From positions 193,501 through 257,500 of the forward strand of contig JAWKTX010000010.1 in assembly GCA_041398825.1 (NCBI GenBank): 64,000 nt of DNA, in the 5' to 3' direction. Source of the stretch: Planctomycetaceae bacterium (GTDB taxonomy: Bacteria > Planctomycetota > Planctomycetia > Planctomycetales > Planctomycetaceae). This document shows, one piece after another, positions 52,623 to 61,505 of the stretch. The notes under the pieces are model-generated. The model had not been told where the DNA came from. It made no database searches and worked only from the letters and a program-made list of their open reading frames with translations. Position 1 is the first letter of the stretch, and every line of letters starts with the position of its first letter. The position numbers and the translations under genes were made by a program.

Positions 52623-54917
52623 TTATTTCGATTCCAGCTCCCGGAACTTCAGGAATGCCCCCGCCAGCAAGACGCAGGGAATCAGGAACGCAAAGAAAAT
52701 AGCAAGTGATGGCCAGACCGACACATTGAGAGGCACGTCGAAACCTTTTTCAACATGCTGAGCGGCCGTACCAAAAACGCTGAAGTCAGGAATAATGCTG
52801 CTCGCACCAGACAACAGACCTGTCGAGACACTGTCGACCCCACGGACAAAGTTTTGAGTCGCCTGTGAAGCATTCATACCGACGCTCGGATTTCGGTGCT
52901 GAACAATCAACGCAGCGGATTCCACTAACCCAAGTCCCTGTTCGTTACCTTCCACGATCCGCAGCATGAACTGATGAAAGAACTGACCAACAAGGAAAAC
53001 CGTGAATGTGAAGAACACCGCAACAGGCCCCTTCACCACACAACTTGCTGTCACGCCGATCACCACAAGCAGCATCAGCATGATGCCCGTTGTCAGGATC
53101 GCCTTGGAGTAGCCCACAAAAAATGGCCTGTCCGGCAGACGAACAAACAGGTCGGGCCGGGCCATACCAAGATACATCTGATCATTCAGACACGAGACCT
53201 CGATCCGAAGATTGTTGGAGGTGGTCAGGTCTTCGAACAAATCGAATTCCATCTTCCAGCCCTCAGGATCCCGGGATCCGAGCATTTCGCGGCGAACAAG
53301 ATCATCAAAGAAACCAAACCAGCGGCGTCCGTCAGCCACTGCAAGTTTTCCACCATCAATTTTCAGGGTGCCTTCGTCAAGTTGCCCCGACAGAACGCTT
53401 TCGAGGAGCTCAGCATTCAAAATGGAGACGGCATCGTTCTCTGTGAAGACATCAACTAAAGAGGCGGACAAACCATTCCCGTCCACGAGTTTCCCACTCT
53501 CATTCAACTCTTCAATCTTCGCAGCGAGAAATCGAGCCAGCGTTTCGTAATCCGGTACAGCAGTAATCTTTCGCGGAATCCGGGAAACATTGTCGCCTTC
53601 ATGAAACTCAGAAACACTGAAGGACGGAAGCGGTACTTCAAGCCGCGGCAGCTTTTCCTGCAGGTCTTCGACGTTCTCGCTGAGGTAGCCAGCGACATCG
53701 TCGCACCGGTCCGCAATATTTGTGTAAACCGTGTCACCGGCCGCTGAAGACTGACCACGTAACTGTGTCGTTGCCTCACTCAGCTCCCCGAACAGATCCG
53801 CGAGTGGCTTCAGATCCTTGTCGAAAGCCTCCAGAACCATGTAGGCTTGATTTGCTCCGGCCGCCAGACCAGCATAATCCGCGAGCGGAATATCCTCGTG
53901 CGAGGTACGAATCTTCTGGGCAAGCTCCGTAAACTTATCGGAACCATTTCGGAACTGTCCGTCGCGCAATGCATCGGCAATTTCCTTCACAGCTCCGCTG
54001 AGAGCAAGGCCTCCGAAAGCCTCCTCACGAGGATTTCTTACCAGAGTGTACTGAGCCTCCAGGCCTTCCAGGATCGATTTTTCAGAACCTTTAATGGTAC
54101 GGAAGGCTTCGAAACGAGATTCCAGAACCAGATCGTCCCCCACGGTTTCAGGGCGGATGTCCTGGAAAACCCAAACAGCCCGGGCACGACTATTACCCTG
54201 AATGTACGACCGATACTTCCAGACATCCCCCGTGTTGATACCTTCGCGAGACGGCTGCCCGGTGTTGTCGATAAAGTAAAGGTTGCCAAAAACCGGCACT
54301 CGGCAGGTTAATCGATCCCGAACATTTTCAGGAATCTGCCTCTGAACCCAGACGTAACCAATCACGCCCATCACCGCGAGCACAACCGCAGCCACAGATC
54401 CGAAGCCAAGAATTCGCCCCAGCACGACTTCGATACGTCGGGCTGGTTTTGTAACAACCGTGTGCAGAGACCGAAGCCGGATATCTTCCGGAATGCCCCA
54501 GCAACTGAGGAAAATGACGGGGGGCAACATCAGCCACGCAATCGTAGTCAGGACGAACGTAATGTGAACGTTGACCTGCAGATCTGCCCGTTCATTCGCA
54601 TTTGAGATGAACCAGCCGGCGAACATCAACAAGACGGCAAACACCACAAACACCAGCAGCGCCTTGCGCCGCACGGCCTCTTTCACCGTCAGAAGTGTGA
54701 CCGCGTAGATTCGCCTGGGCGACAAAGAGCCCAAATCTTCGAGGAAACCAGCGAGCCCCCGAAAAAATGCCGGCAAGCCGGAAGCACCATTCCGTGCGAC
54801 AGACAGCATCAGCGATATCGCAAGTCCAACTAATGATAAACCGCCGACAATCTTCAGCCACTGAATCAGGGCCACTTGAAAAGCGTACTTATCAAAGACA
54901 ACAGGATTGAAGTCCAT
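52623..54917 (-). CDS. ABC-2 family transporter permease with large central domain
   Basis: 764 residues. Helices are predicted near residues 15-35, 65-105, 115-140 and 165-190 and again near 625-760 (for example LTTGIMLMLLVVIGVTASCV). In between lie about 430 mostly soluble, helical residues. The segment SLHTVVTKPARRIEVVLGRI resembles the region after the first ABC-2 helices that contacts the ATPase. It follows the ATPase gene by about 95 bases and is followed directly by the TPR-like gene. It forms half of the membrane part of the exporter with the downstream permease. Confidence 0.85.
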   Translation of the reverse strand: MDFNPVVFDKYAFQVALIQWLKIVGGLSLVGLAISLMLSVARNGASGLPAFFRGLAGFLEDLGSLSPRRIYAVTLLTVKEAVRRKALLVFVVFAVLLMFAGWFISNANERADLQVNVHITFVLTTIAWLMLPPVIFLSCWGIPEDIRLRSLHTVVTKPARRIEVVLGRILGFGSVAAVVLAVMGVIGYVWVQRQIPENVRDRLTCRVPVFGNLYFIDNTGQPSREGINTGDVWKYRSYIQGNSRARAVWVFQDIRPETVGDDLVLESRFEAFRTIKGSEKSILEGLEAQYTLVRNPREEAFGGLALSGAVKEIADALRDGQFRNGSDKFTELAQKIRTSHEDIPLADYAGLAAGANQAYMVLEAFDKDLKPLADLFGELSEATTQLRGQSSAAGDTVYTNIADRCDDVAGYLSENVEDLQEKLPRLEVPLPSFSVSEFHEGDNVSRIPRKITAVPDYETLARFLAAKIEELNESGKLVDGNGLSASLVDVFTENDAVSILNAELLESVLSGQLDEGTLKIDGGKLAVADGRRWFGFFDDLVRREMLGSRDPEGWKMEFDLFEDLTTSNNLRIEVSCLNDQMYLGMARPDLFVRLPDRPFFVGYSKAILTTGIMLMLLVVIGVTASCVVKGPVAVFFTFTVFLVGQFFHQFMLRIVEGNEQGLGLVESAALIVQHRNPSVGMNASQATQNFVRGVDSVSTGLLSGASSIIPDFSVFGTAAQHVEKGFDVPLNVSVWPSLAIFFAFLIPCVLLAGAFLKFRELESK

Positions 54918-55013
54918 AACTGGATTTCCGAACGTTCAAGTGCAAACGATGAGCGAAAGTGCCTTCAGGTTGCCGACGATTTTGCAGTGCGCCAGCTAAC
55001 TACGCCAAGCGAA

Positions 55014-55949
55014 TTAATTCTTCGCCACATCACTCGGCTGCTCAGCGTTCGCGCTGCCAGCTGCAATTTCTTCAGTTGTGAATCGACGCCCCGGACGTTC
55101 ACCACTCTCACGAACCGTACGAAGAAACAGTTCTTCCAGGTCGGCACGCGGACGCTGAAACACGGGATCAGCAAGGTTATGCTTCTTCAGCACCGCTTCA
55201 ATTTCGCCCTTCGCTTCATCACTGAGGTTGGCCGTGCGGATCTGCATTTCATCACGAATTTCAAGCAGCTCGTCTACCCGGCCCAGAACTTTCAGCTCCC
55301 CCTGAAACAAGACTGCGATGCGATCACAAACATCCTGGACATCACCAAGCTGATGACTGCACATAATGACCGTCTTGCCTTCAGCTTTCAGCTTCAGAAT
55401 CAGGTCCTTCATTTCACGAGTCCCGATCGGGTCAAGACCGCTGGTCGGCTCATCCAGAAGGACAAGCTCAGGATTGTTGATCAATGCCTGAGCCAGACCA
55501 ATACGACGGGTCATACCCTTCGAGTACTCTTTCAGCTGTCGACGGCGGGCCTTGGACAGGCCGACCATTTCGATCAGCTCGTCAGCTCGTTTTGCTCGCT
55601 CGGTGGCCGACATATTGAAAAGCCGCCCGTAGAAATCCAGCGTCTCATCCGCATTCAGGAAGCGATACAAATAGGACTCTTCAGGCAGGTAACCAATCTT
55701 TTCGTTCTTGCTGACGTCCGACGCTGGCTTGCCCAGAATCCGCATTTCACCGGAAGTTGGAAAAAGAAGTCCCAGCAGCATCTTCATCGTCGTGGTCTTG
55801 CCTGAGCCATTCGGTCCCAGCAGACCGAAGACCTCCCCACGATAGACATCCAGACTCAGACTTTTGACCGCCTGAACTTTTTTTCGACCCCAAAAGTCGC
55901 GGTAGATTTTGGAAAGGTTCCGGATTTCGATCACGGATTCGTTTTTCAT
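55014..55949 (-). CDS. ABC transporter ATP-binding protein
   Basis: 311 residues with every ABC ATPase element: Walker A GLLGPNGSGKTTT near residue 38, Q-loop YLPEESYLY, signature YSKGMTRRIGLAQAL, Walker B LVLLDEPTSGLDP and the H-switch MCSHQ. The last 60 residues are a C-terminal extension of the type seen in exporter ATPases of the DrrA/CcmA group (LEELFLRTVRESGERPGRRF). It is the first gene of the operon and powers the two permeases. The substrate could be a lipid, polysaccharide or peptide; nothing in the cluster decides this. Confidence 0.95.
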   Translation of the reverse strand: MKNESVIEIRNLSKIYRDFWGRKKVQAVKSLSLDVYRGEVFGLLGPNGSGKTTTMKMLLGLLFPTSGEMRILGKPASDVSKNEKIGYLPEESYLYRFLNADETLDFYGRLFNMSATERAKRADELIEMVGLSKARRRQLKEYSKGMTRRIGLAQALINNPELVLLDEPTSGLDPIGTREMKDLILKLKAEGKTVIMCSHQLGDVQDVCDRIAVLFQGELKVLGRVDELLEIRDEMQIRTANLSDEAKGEIEAVLKKHNLADPVFQRPRADLEELFLRTVRESGERPGRRFTTEEIAAGSANAEQPSDVAKN

Positions 55950-56372
55950 GTCGCTGTCTTCACCGGCCAGAAATATCGAAAAAGCATGAAACTACGTGAT
56001 TCCTGCGTGTCCGTCGGGATCGCCAGGGGCCTTTGCCATAGCTGGGATACGCCGAATCGCCAGAATTCGTTTGCCGATTTCTGGCAGTCCGCGGTCCACG
56101 AAGCAAATCCCGAGGTCTTCGGGGCTCACTCGCCGCCGAATTTACGTGCACTCCACAGTCGACTCAATAACCCAGCCCGGAAATGCCGGACCTTTATCGA
56201 GGAGCGCCTGACGCCAACCATATGACTGTCAGATCCGTCATCCATGCGTTCCCGCAGATCGAGGCGGATGTATTCCCTGAATTTCCCGTTTACTATGTGC
56301 AGGAAACAACTGACGAAGCCATTCAAACGACAGGTATCAAACACCTCTGGTGACTTTGGGGATGTGTTGGCA
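55950..56372. other. Divergent intergenic region
   Basis: 423 bases between the ABC ATPase gene and the YfaP-like gene. It must hold the promoters of both. The short open frames here run opposite to each other and match nothing I recognise. The start of the plus-strand gene is uncertain, so part of this region may be coding. Confidence 0.4.
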
Positions 56373-57419
56373 ATGCCACGAATCCAATCATTCACTACAA
56401 AGGGCACGCTTGATTTGCCCGTTATCGCGGCAAGGAGTGAAACAACATCAACTCCCCATGCGCGAAGAACAGCAGGCAGCGTCCTGACGAGTGCGATACT
56501 TCACGTCGTTTTCCTTCTTCTCGCCAGCTTCATCATTCTTGATCCACTGGGACTGGACCGGCCAACGAAGATAGAAGCGGGTTTTAATGTTGATGCCGGT
56601 CAGGCAAGTCCGGTTGTGATCAACACCGAGCTGACTTCGGATCAAGTCGACCCGCAGCTCGCTGAACTAGCTGCTTCCTCGGCAACTCAGCTATTCCGCG
56701 AAGAAATCTCTACCGCAAAAGACAGCCTGAGCATTGACCTCTCTGAATTTGGGTTCGGACAGACTGAGGGTACAGAACCAGTACCGGGAATTGCCGAAGG
56801 AATTCAGGACCGCGTCCGCCGAGCCGGGGGAAAGACTGGTGAGGTGCAGTTCACCTTGTCGTGGCATTCACTGAACGATCTGGATTTGCATGTGATTACT
56901 CCCTCGGGAGAACACATTTCTCACGGACACCGCAAGTCAAGATGCCACGGAGAGCTGGACGTGGACATGAATGTTCAGGCAGAGTCGAGCGAACCTGTAG
57001 AGAACATCCGATGGCTTCAACGTGGTGCCCCCATGGGACGCTACACAATATTGATCCATCAGTATCGATGGCGAACAGGACGCACCGACGCACTGGAACT
57101 GCTGGTCAACATGGGCAAAGAATCGCAATTGCTCGAACAGACGATTCATGCATCAAAGCCTCTGATCATTCTTCGGTTTCAATACGTAAAAGCAACGATG
57201 AGCGAAGCTCGCCGCAAACAGCTTCTGGAAGAATACCTTGGGTTGCAGGCACGGGAAGAAAAACTTGCAACCGACATGTTCGCGCGGGCAGTCAACATGG
57301 AGGCCGGAGAGTTGCGAGACCGAATCCTTCGCCAGATCATTGGGCAATATCCACATACCGATGCATCCATCGATGCAATGCAGTTGCTTAAAGCAGACCC
57401 AAAACCCAACTCTCGATAG
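56373..57419 (+). CDS. Membrane-anchored YfaP-like (DUF2135-type) protein
   Basis: About 348 residues from ATG 56373; a start at 56244 would add 43 basic residues and neither start has a good ribosome-binding site. A transmembrane helix (VLTSAILHVVFLLLASFIIL, about 36-55) precedes a linker and a beta-rich domain with FTLSWHSLNDLDLHVITPSG and HGELDVDMNVQ, which is the pattern of DUF2135/YfaP-like domains whose D-L-D-L-H-V strand is typical. The last 90 residues are helical. The orientation suggests an extracytoplasmic sensory or structural protein. Confidence 0.72.
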   Translation: MPRIQSFTTKGTLDLPVIAARSETTSTPHARRTAGSVLTSAILHVVFLLLASFIILDPLGLDRPTKIEAGFNVDAGQASPVVINTELTSDQVDPQLAELAASSATQLFREEISTAKDSLSIDLSEFGFGQTEGTEPVPGIAEGIQDRVRRAGGKTGEVQFTLSWHSLNDLDLHVITPSGEHISHGHRKSRCHGELDVDMNVQAESSEPVENIRWLQRGAPMGRYTILIHQYRWRTGRTDALELLVNMGKESQLLEQTIHASKPLIILRFQYVKATMSEARRKQLLEEYLGLQAREEKLATDMFARAVNMEAGELRDRILRQIIGQYPHTDASIDAMQLLKADPKPNSR

Positions 57420-57756
57420 ACGTCCCCCCTTCTTAGAGAGACAAAGCAATCACCGAAGATGATGCAAACAACCGCTATCGGGATGCGTCGGTCTTTTTAG
57501 CTTCATTTCAACGGATGGAAACGATGCCGTCGCAAGACCCACAAGAACTCAAACCGGAGGAAGAATTCCGCTCAAACTGAGAAAACAGCCTGTTGAAAAA
57601 CGGGACTGGCTCGAGCAGGAGACACCAAAACACGACGGTTTACAGCCATGCTGCGTTTGCATGTCCCGATTTTTGAAAGGACAGACAAGTCCCGACACCC
57701 GGCAGGCCATTGAATTCCCGCACGAGAGGAAATCTGGAGCGTTAAACAACGGACAG
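57420..57756. other. Convergent intergenic region with repeat copy C
   Basis: 337 bases between the YfaP-like gene and the convergent nuoD gene. Most of its right half is the inverted-repeat element at 57584-57688. The rest shows no gene or independent terminator. Confidence 0.5.
57584..57688. repeat. Dispersed ~100-bp inverted-repeat element, copy C
   Basis: The inverse orientation of copies A and B. Its left end, AACAGCCTGTTGAAAAACGGG, matches the right end of the other two, and its core contains GAGACACCAAAACACGACGG, the reverse of GTGTTTTGGTGTCTC seen in copy A. The right end (TGTCCCGATTTTTGAAAGGA) is less conserved. Confidence 0.85.
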
Positions 57757-58995
57757 TTAGCGGTCAATTTCACCCATGACGATGTCCAGTGACCCAACTA
57801 TTGCCGGAACGTCCGCAAGCGGAACACCTTCGCACAACAGATCGGTGACCGACAGGTTACAGAAGCAAGAGCTCTTTGCACGGACCCGAAGAGGGTTCGC
57901 ATCTCCATTGCCAACAACGTAGAAGCCCATCTGACCCCGAGGGCATTCCGTTTCGAGATAGACTTCATCCTTGGGCAATTTGTGACTCATCTTGAATGGT
58001 TCGCGATACCCTCCTGCGGCAGCCTTATATTTGGGGATCGCCTGACGGACCAGACGGATTGACTGAACAACCTCCATCATCCGCACGTAAAACCGACACC
58101 AGTTGTCACCCAGAACAACTTCACGTGGCGCGGCAGTAAACGGAGCGACACACACATCGTAGTCGTAACCCTCGTACATCCGCGTGTAGATCGGCTCACC
58201 GTCCCGGCGAAGATCGAAGTCGACTCCACTGCCGCGAAGCACGGGCCCTGTACAACCGTAACTGACCGCCGTTTCCGGTGTCAGGACGCCCATCCCGGCA
58301 GTCCGCTTGATGAAGATGGCATTCCGGGTCAAAAGCGTATGGTATTCCTGAATACGGGGCTCCAGCCATTTCAGGAAGAGCTCAATGGCCTCCAGAAACG
58401 GGACGCTTTCCGAAGGATCACGCATGGTTAATGAGGCCAGACCTTCCGGGATGATGATCTCTTCCGGCAAATCGTTTGTTGCGCCCCCAACCGTCAGGTA
58501 GCTGCACGTCAGGCGTGCCCCACAAACCTCTTCAAAAAGATCGAGAATAATCTCGCGCTCACGGAATGCATACAGGAACGGGCTGAACGTGCCAAGATCC
58601 AGGCCATAAGCGCCCATTCCAACAAGGTGGCTGGCAATCCGTCCGAGTTCAGCAATCAGAACCCGAAGGTGAACGGCCTTCTCGGAGACCTCCATCCCGA
58701 TCAGTTTTTCAACTGTCAGAGCAAAGCCCAGATTCATGTTCATCGCGGCCAGATAATCCATCCGGTCCGTGTAAGGAATGTACTGAGGCGGTGACAGATT
58801 CTCACCGATCTTTTCCGCGCATCGATGAAGGTATCCGATGTGCGGCGTACATTCATGAACGATTTCTCCGTCCGTCCTCAGCAACAACCGAAGAACACCA
58901 TGCGTGCTGGGATGCTGGGGTCCCATGTTGACGAGCATTTCATCCGTTTGGACGTCAAACTCAACGACACGAGGATCTTCAATTTGCATACTCAT
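57757..58995 (-). CDS. nuoD: NADH-quinone oxidoreductase subunit D
   Basis: About 412 residues from ATG 58995; a GTG at 59004 in the same frame is an alternative with three more residues. The family motif MLVNMGPQHPSTHGVLRLLL is near the N-terminus, followed by RLLMELNR-equivalent residues, MRDPSESVPFLEAIELFLKW, and the C-terminal CDPCxxCT-region equivalent LADVPAIVGSLDIVMGEIDR. The 49 kDa subunit lines the quinone cavity of complex I. It is the last gene of a minus-strand nuo operon of nuoI, DUF2203, nuoA, nuoC and nuoD. Confidence 0.95.
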   Translation of the reverse strand: MSMQIEDPRVVEFDVQTDEMLVNMGPQHPSTHGVLRLLLRTDGEIVHECTPHIGYLHRCAEKIGENLSPPQYIPYTDRMDYLAAMNMNLGFALTVEKLIGMEVSEKAVHLRVLIAELGRIASHLVGMGAYGLDLGTFSPFLYAFREREIILDLFEEVCGARLTCSYLTVGGATNDLPEEIIIPEGLASLTMRDPSESVPFLEAIELFLKWLEPRIQEYHTLLTRNAIFIKRTAGMGVLTPETAVSYGCTGPVLRGSGVDFDLRRDGEPIYTRMYEGYDYDVCVAPFTAAPREVVLGDNWCRFYVRMMEVVQSIRLVRQAIPKYKAAAGGYREPFKMSHKLPKDEVYLETECPRGQMGFYVVGNGDANPLRVRAKSSCFCNLSVTDLLCEGVPLADVPAIVGSLDIVMGEIDR

Positions 58996-59083
58996 TGAAT
59001 ACACCCATTTTGGGTTTCGGTGCGATTACACCACATTGACGGACGAAAAGATCTGTTCACCGGATTTGCACCGCATTCAGGGC

Positions 59084-59617
59084 TTATCGCCCTCGAACAC
59101 CATGGTACTCGTGAGGAAACTCATAGTCTTTACGCAGGGCATGGCCAACCCAGTCTTCGGGACAGAGAATGCGACGGAGGTTTGGGTGACCATCAAATGT
59201 GATCCCCACGAGATCATATGCTTCTCGTTCATGCCAGTTTGCGATTCCCCAAACCGATGAAACCGACGGTACTACCGGCAAGTCGCCAGGCGTTCCGGAT
59301 TTCCACCGTTCGACGCAGACCTTGATTTTCAACCGATGCCCCTTCGGGACACTTTGAAGCTGATAGACAACTTCAACATGAGGCTCGTGGCCAAATTTTG
59401 CGGACTTCTTTGGGTCCGGCTCGAAGTAATCCACGCCGCAAAGATCATTCAAATGGTTGAACTGGAGACGCTCGTCGTCTCGCAGAAACTGAGCAACCTC
59501 AACAAGATTCTCTGCGGACACCTGAATCCAGGGATCGATCGCTTCATGCACTGAAGATCCAACAACGGACTCGCCAAAACGCTCTGACAATAACTGATGA
59601 ATACTTTGAATATCCAT
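59084..59617 (-). CDS. nuoC: NADH-quinone oxidoreductase subunit C
   Basis: 177 residues, the length of a free-standing NuoC (30 kDa subunit). The signature NWHEREAYDLVGITFDGHPN, with the E-R-E-x-x-D-x-x-G core, and RRILCPEDWVGHALRKDY are family-defining. It joins NuoD in the peripheral arm of complex I. It lies 88 bases upstream of nuoD on the same strand and 52 bases downstream of nuoA. Confidence 0.96.
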   Translation of the reverse strand: MDIQSIHQLLSERFGESVVGSSVHEAIDPWIQVSAENLVEVAQFLRDDERLQFNHLNDLCGVDYFEPDPKKSAKFGHEPHVEVVYQLQSVPKGHRLKIKVCVERWKSGTPGDLPVVPSVSSVWGIANWHEREAYDLVGITFDGHPNLRRILCPEDWVGHALRKDYEFPHEYHGVRGR

Positions 59618-59669
59618 GTTTCACTCTTCCGGGGGTACAACGACTGGAGTGGACGAAACGGGTCAGAGG

Positions 59670-60230
59670 CTATTGCCCCGATACAGTCACTTGCGGCTTC
59701 AATCCACCAGTCTGGTCGGCAGCTTGAGCAGACTTCCTGACCAGAGCGCGAATCCAATCGAGATCTCCACGCTTCCAGACATAAGCAAAACCAACCAGCA
59801 GGACCCCAAAGAATACCAGGAGGTCAGCGAATCCCGTCCAACCAAGCTTCATGGCAGACTCAGCGCTAATCACATTTGCCGGCACCATTTGAGATGGATC
59901 AATATCAAGCAGTCGAGCGCTGAGATCTTCTCTTGCCTGATCACTCAAGCGGGTGTCCGCCAGCTGCATCGCACCACCGTAGACTGCAGCCCAGGGGAAA
60001 AAGAACGCCACTTCAACGTCAAAGATAATAAACAGCAAAGCCACCACGTAGAACCGCAGGTCGAACTGAATGTAACTCGACCCAATCGCAGGCTCACCGC
60101 ATTCGTAAATGGAGTCTTTTTCGGGGGTTGGCAATTTAGGACGGAGAAGGCGACCAACCAGCAGCGGCAGAATCAGGAATGCCACGGCCAGTCCACCAAA
60201 AATCAAGAAATGGCCTACTAAGTCTGTCAT
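59670..60230 (-). CDS. nuoA: NADH-quinone oxidoreductase subunit A, enlarged
   Basis: 186 residues from ATG 60230, which has AAAGGG seven bases upstream; a longer in-frame extension overlaps the preceding gene and is not used. The NuoA core is clear: TM1, then EKDSIYECGEPAIGSSYIQ, FDLRFYVVALLFIIFDVEVA and FFFPWA, then TM3 (FADLLVFFGVLLVGFAYVWK). Between TM2 and TM3 is an insert of about 45 residues (QLADTRLSDQAREDLSARLL), and the C-terminus is extended, so the protein is about 60 residues longer than typical NuoA. Confidence 0.93.
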   Translation of the reverse strand: MTDLVGHFLIFGGLAVAFLILPLLVGRLLRPKLPTPEKDSIYECGEPAIGSSYIQFDLRFYVVALLFIIFDVEVAFFFPWAAVYGGAMQLADTRLSDQAREDLSARLLDIDPSQMVPANVISAESAMKLGWTGFADLLVFFGVLLVGFAYVWKRGDLDWIRALVRKSAQAADQTGGLKPQVTVSGQ

Positions 60231-60276
60231 CCCAAAACCCTTTATCGACCGACACGCGCCACAAAATTCCGGCTCA

Positions 60277-60711
60277 CTATTCGCCAGCTTCACACAGAAC
60301 CGTATCCAGAGGGAGACGATCCGATTCGCCACAAGGTCCGGCATGCCAGAACGCGAGAGACTGATCGCCTTCACGCCAACAAAACCAAACTCGATCCCCG
60401 TCGATTTCACCTGAGAAATCGACCACACCAGCCTCGGGACTGACCAGAACCCCACCCAGCTGGCTAAGCTCCCCAACAAATCCCTGCAGGCGAGATTCGT
60501 CCTGCAGCAATTCATCCTCCATCTGAAGAACTTCATCTTCGTAGACCGAAGAACCCTTCGATGGATATCGATCCCGAATGTCATTCAATCGGGAACGCCG
60601 GGAAGCAACATCTGCATGTAAAGAAATGATGTCCCGAACAATCAATCGAACGAGTGGCAATCGCTCATTCACTTCAGCAACCGTCAACACCGACTGGGAA
60701 ACCACTGCCAC
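60277..60711 (-). CDS. DUF2203 family protein
   Basis: 144 residues with the DUF2203 pattern: LTVAEVNERLPLVRLIVRDI helix, a second helical arm rich in Glu, GVVDFSGEIDGDRVWFCWRE, and LAFWHAGPCGESDRLPLD at the end. The family has no known function. It sits between nuoI and nuoA on the same strand, with 36 bases to nuoI and 46 to nuoA, so it is co-transcribed with complex I genes, which may hint at a role in assembly or in its regulation. Confidence 0.88.
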   Translation of the reverse strand: MAVVSQSVLTVAEVNERLPLVRLIVRDIISLHADVASRRSRLNDIRDRYPSKGSSVYEDEVLQMEDELLQDESRLQGFVGELSQLGGVLVSPEAGVVDFSGEIDGDRVWFCWREGDQSLAFWHAGPCGESDRLPLDTVLCEAGE

Positions 60712-60747
60712 ACCCTCCCTCAGAAGCCTGTCAGCTGCACGGAAGAA

Positions 60748-61296
60748 TCATGCACCGGAAGGAGTCTCAAATGGACTCTCTTCACCCTTCACCCATACGG
60801 GTTCATGAAGCACCTTCGACTCAGACACCGCCGTGGGATTCAAAGAAGCACGCCCCCAGGCAATTTCAAGCGGCAGCTTCGCATAGTCAACAATGCACCC
60901 ATCCCGACTGTAGCAACTCAGGTCGTGATTGGAACCCATGAAGATACAGTCCACTGGACAGGGTTCGACACACAAAGCGCAAAACATGCATTTACTGTAG
61001 TCGATGGCATAACCGTTCAGGCGAAAGCCTTTTCCGACCGGACTTTTCTCTTTGTCGATGTAGATACAATCCACCGGGCAGGCCGCGGCGCACTTATCAC
61101 ACCCGATGCAGGTGGTCAGATCGAATCGATGAAACCCTCGATACCTCGGCTTCACCTTCAATGGAACTTCGGGGTACTCGTAGACCTCTGTGAAGGTACG
61201 ACGACGATAGGTCTTTCCCATCGTGAGCAGGGTGACGTACATCCCGTGAAGAACTGTCGACACCGACATAAACACATTGCGAAACCACAAGAACAT
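60748..61296 (-). CDS. nuoI: NADH-quinone oxidoreductase subunit I
   Basis: 182 residues with two 8Fe ferredoxin-type cluster motifs, CIGCDKCAAACPVDCIYID and CMFCALCVEPCPVDCIFMGS, as in NuoI (TYKY subunit), plus the N-terminal helix region MGKTYRRRTFTEVYEYPE. It carries the N6a and N6b clusters in the peripheral arm of complex I. It is the first gene of the minus-strand operon; the gap of about 200 bases upstream should hold the promoter. Confidence 0.96.
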   Translation of the reverse strand: MFLWFRNVFMSVSTVLHGMYVTLLTMGKTYRRRTFTEVYEYPEVPLKVKPRYRGFHRFDLTTCIGCDKCAAACPVDCIYIDKEKSPVGKGFRLNGYAIDYSKCMFCALCVEPCPVDCIFMGSNHDLSCYSRDGCIVDYAKLPLEIAWGRASLNPTAVSESKVLHEPVWVKGEESPFETPSGA

Positions 61297-61505
61297 GTCA
61301 GACAGTCCCTATCGGGCAGCGAAGGCAAGTGGTGAATGAACCCGTAACAAGTCGCGCAAAGCGGGAAACAGGCCGCGATGATTATAAAGAGGGCCATTTG
61401 ATCCGCAACCCGCCGACTCGCGCGCTCCCACCAATGGGAAGCTTTTCGGTTGATAGATCCTTACGTCCCAACACGTTACGAAACAGGCAACGACAGCGAC
61501 AAACG

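Noticed and set aside
54876..55805. Plus-strand open frame of 309 codons opposite the ABC ATPase gene
   Set aside because: The ATPase on the minus strand has all Walker and signature motifs; the antisense frame is spurious.
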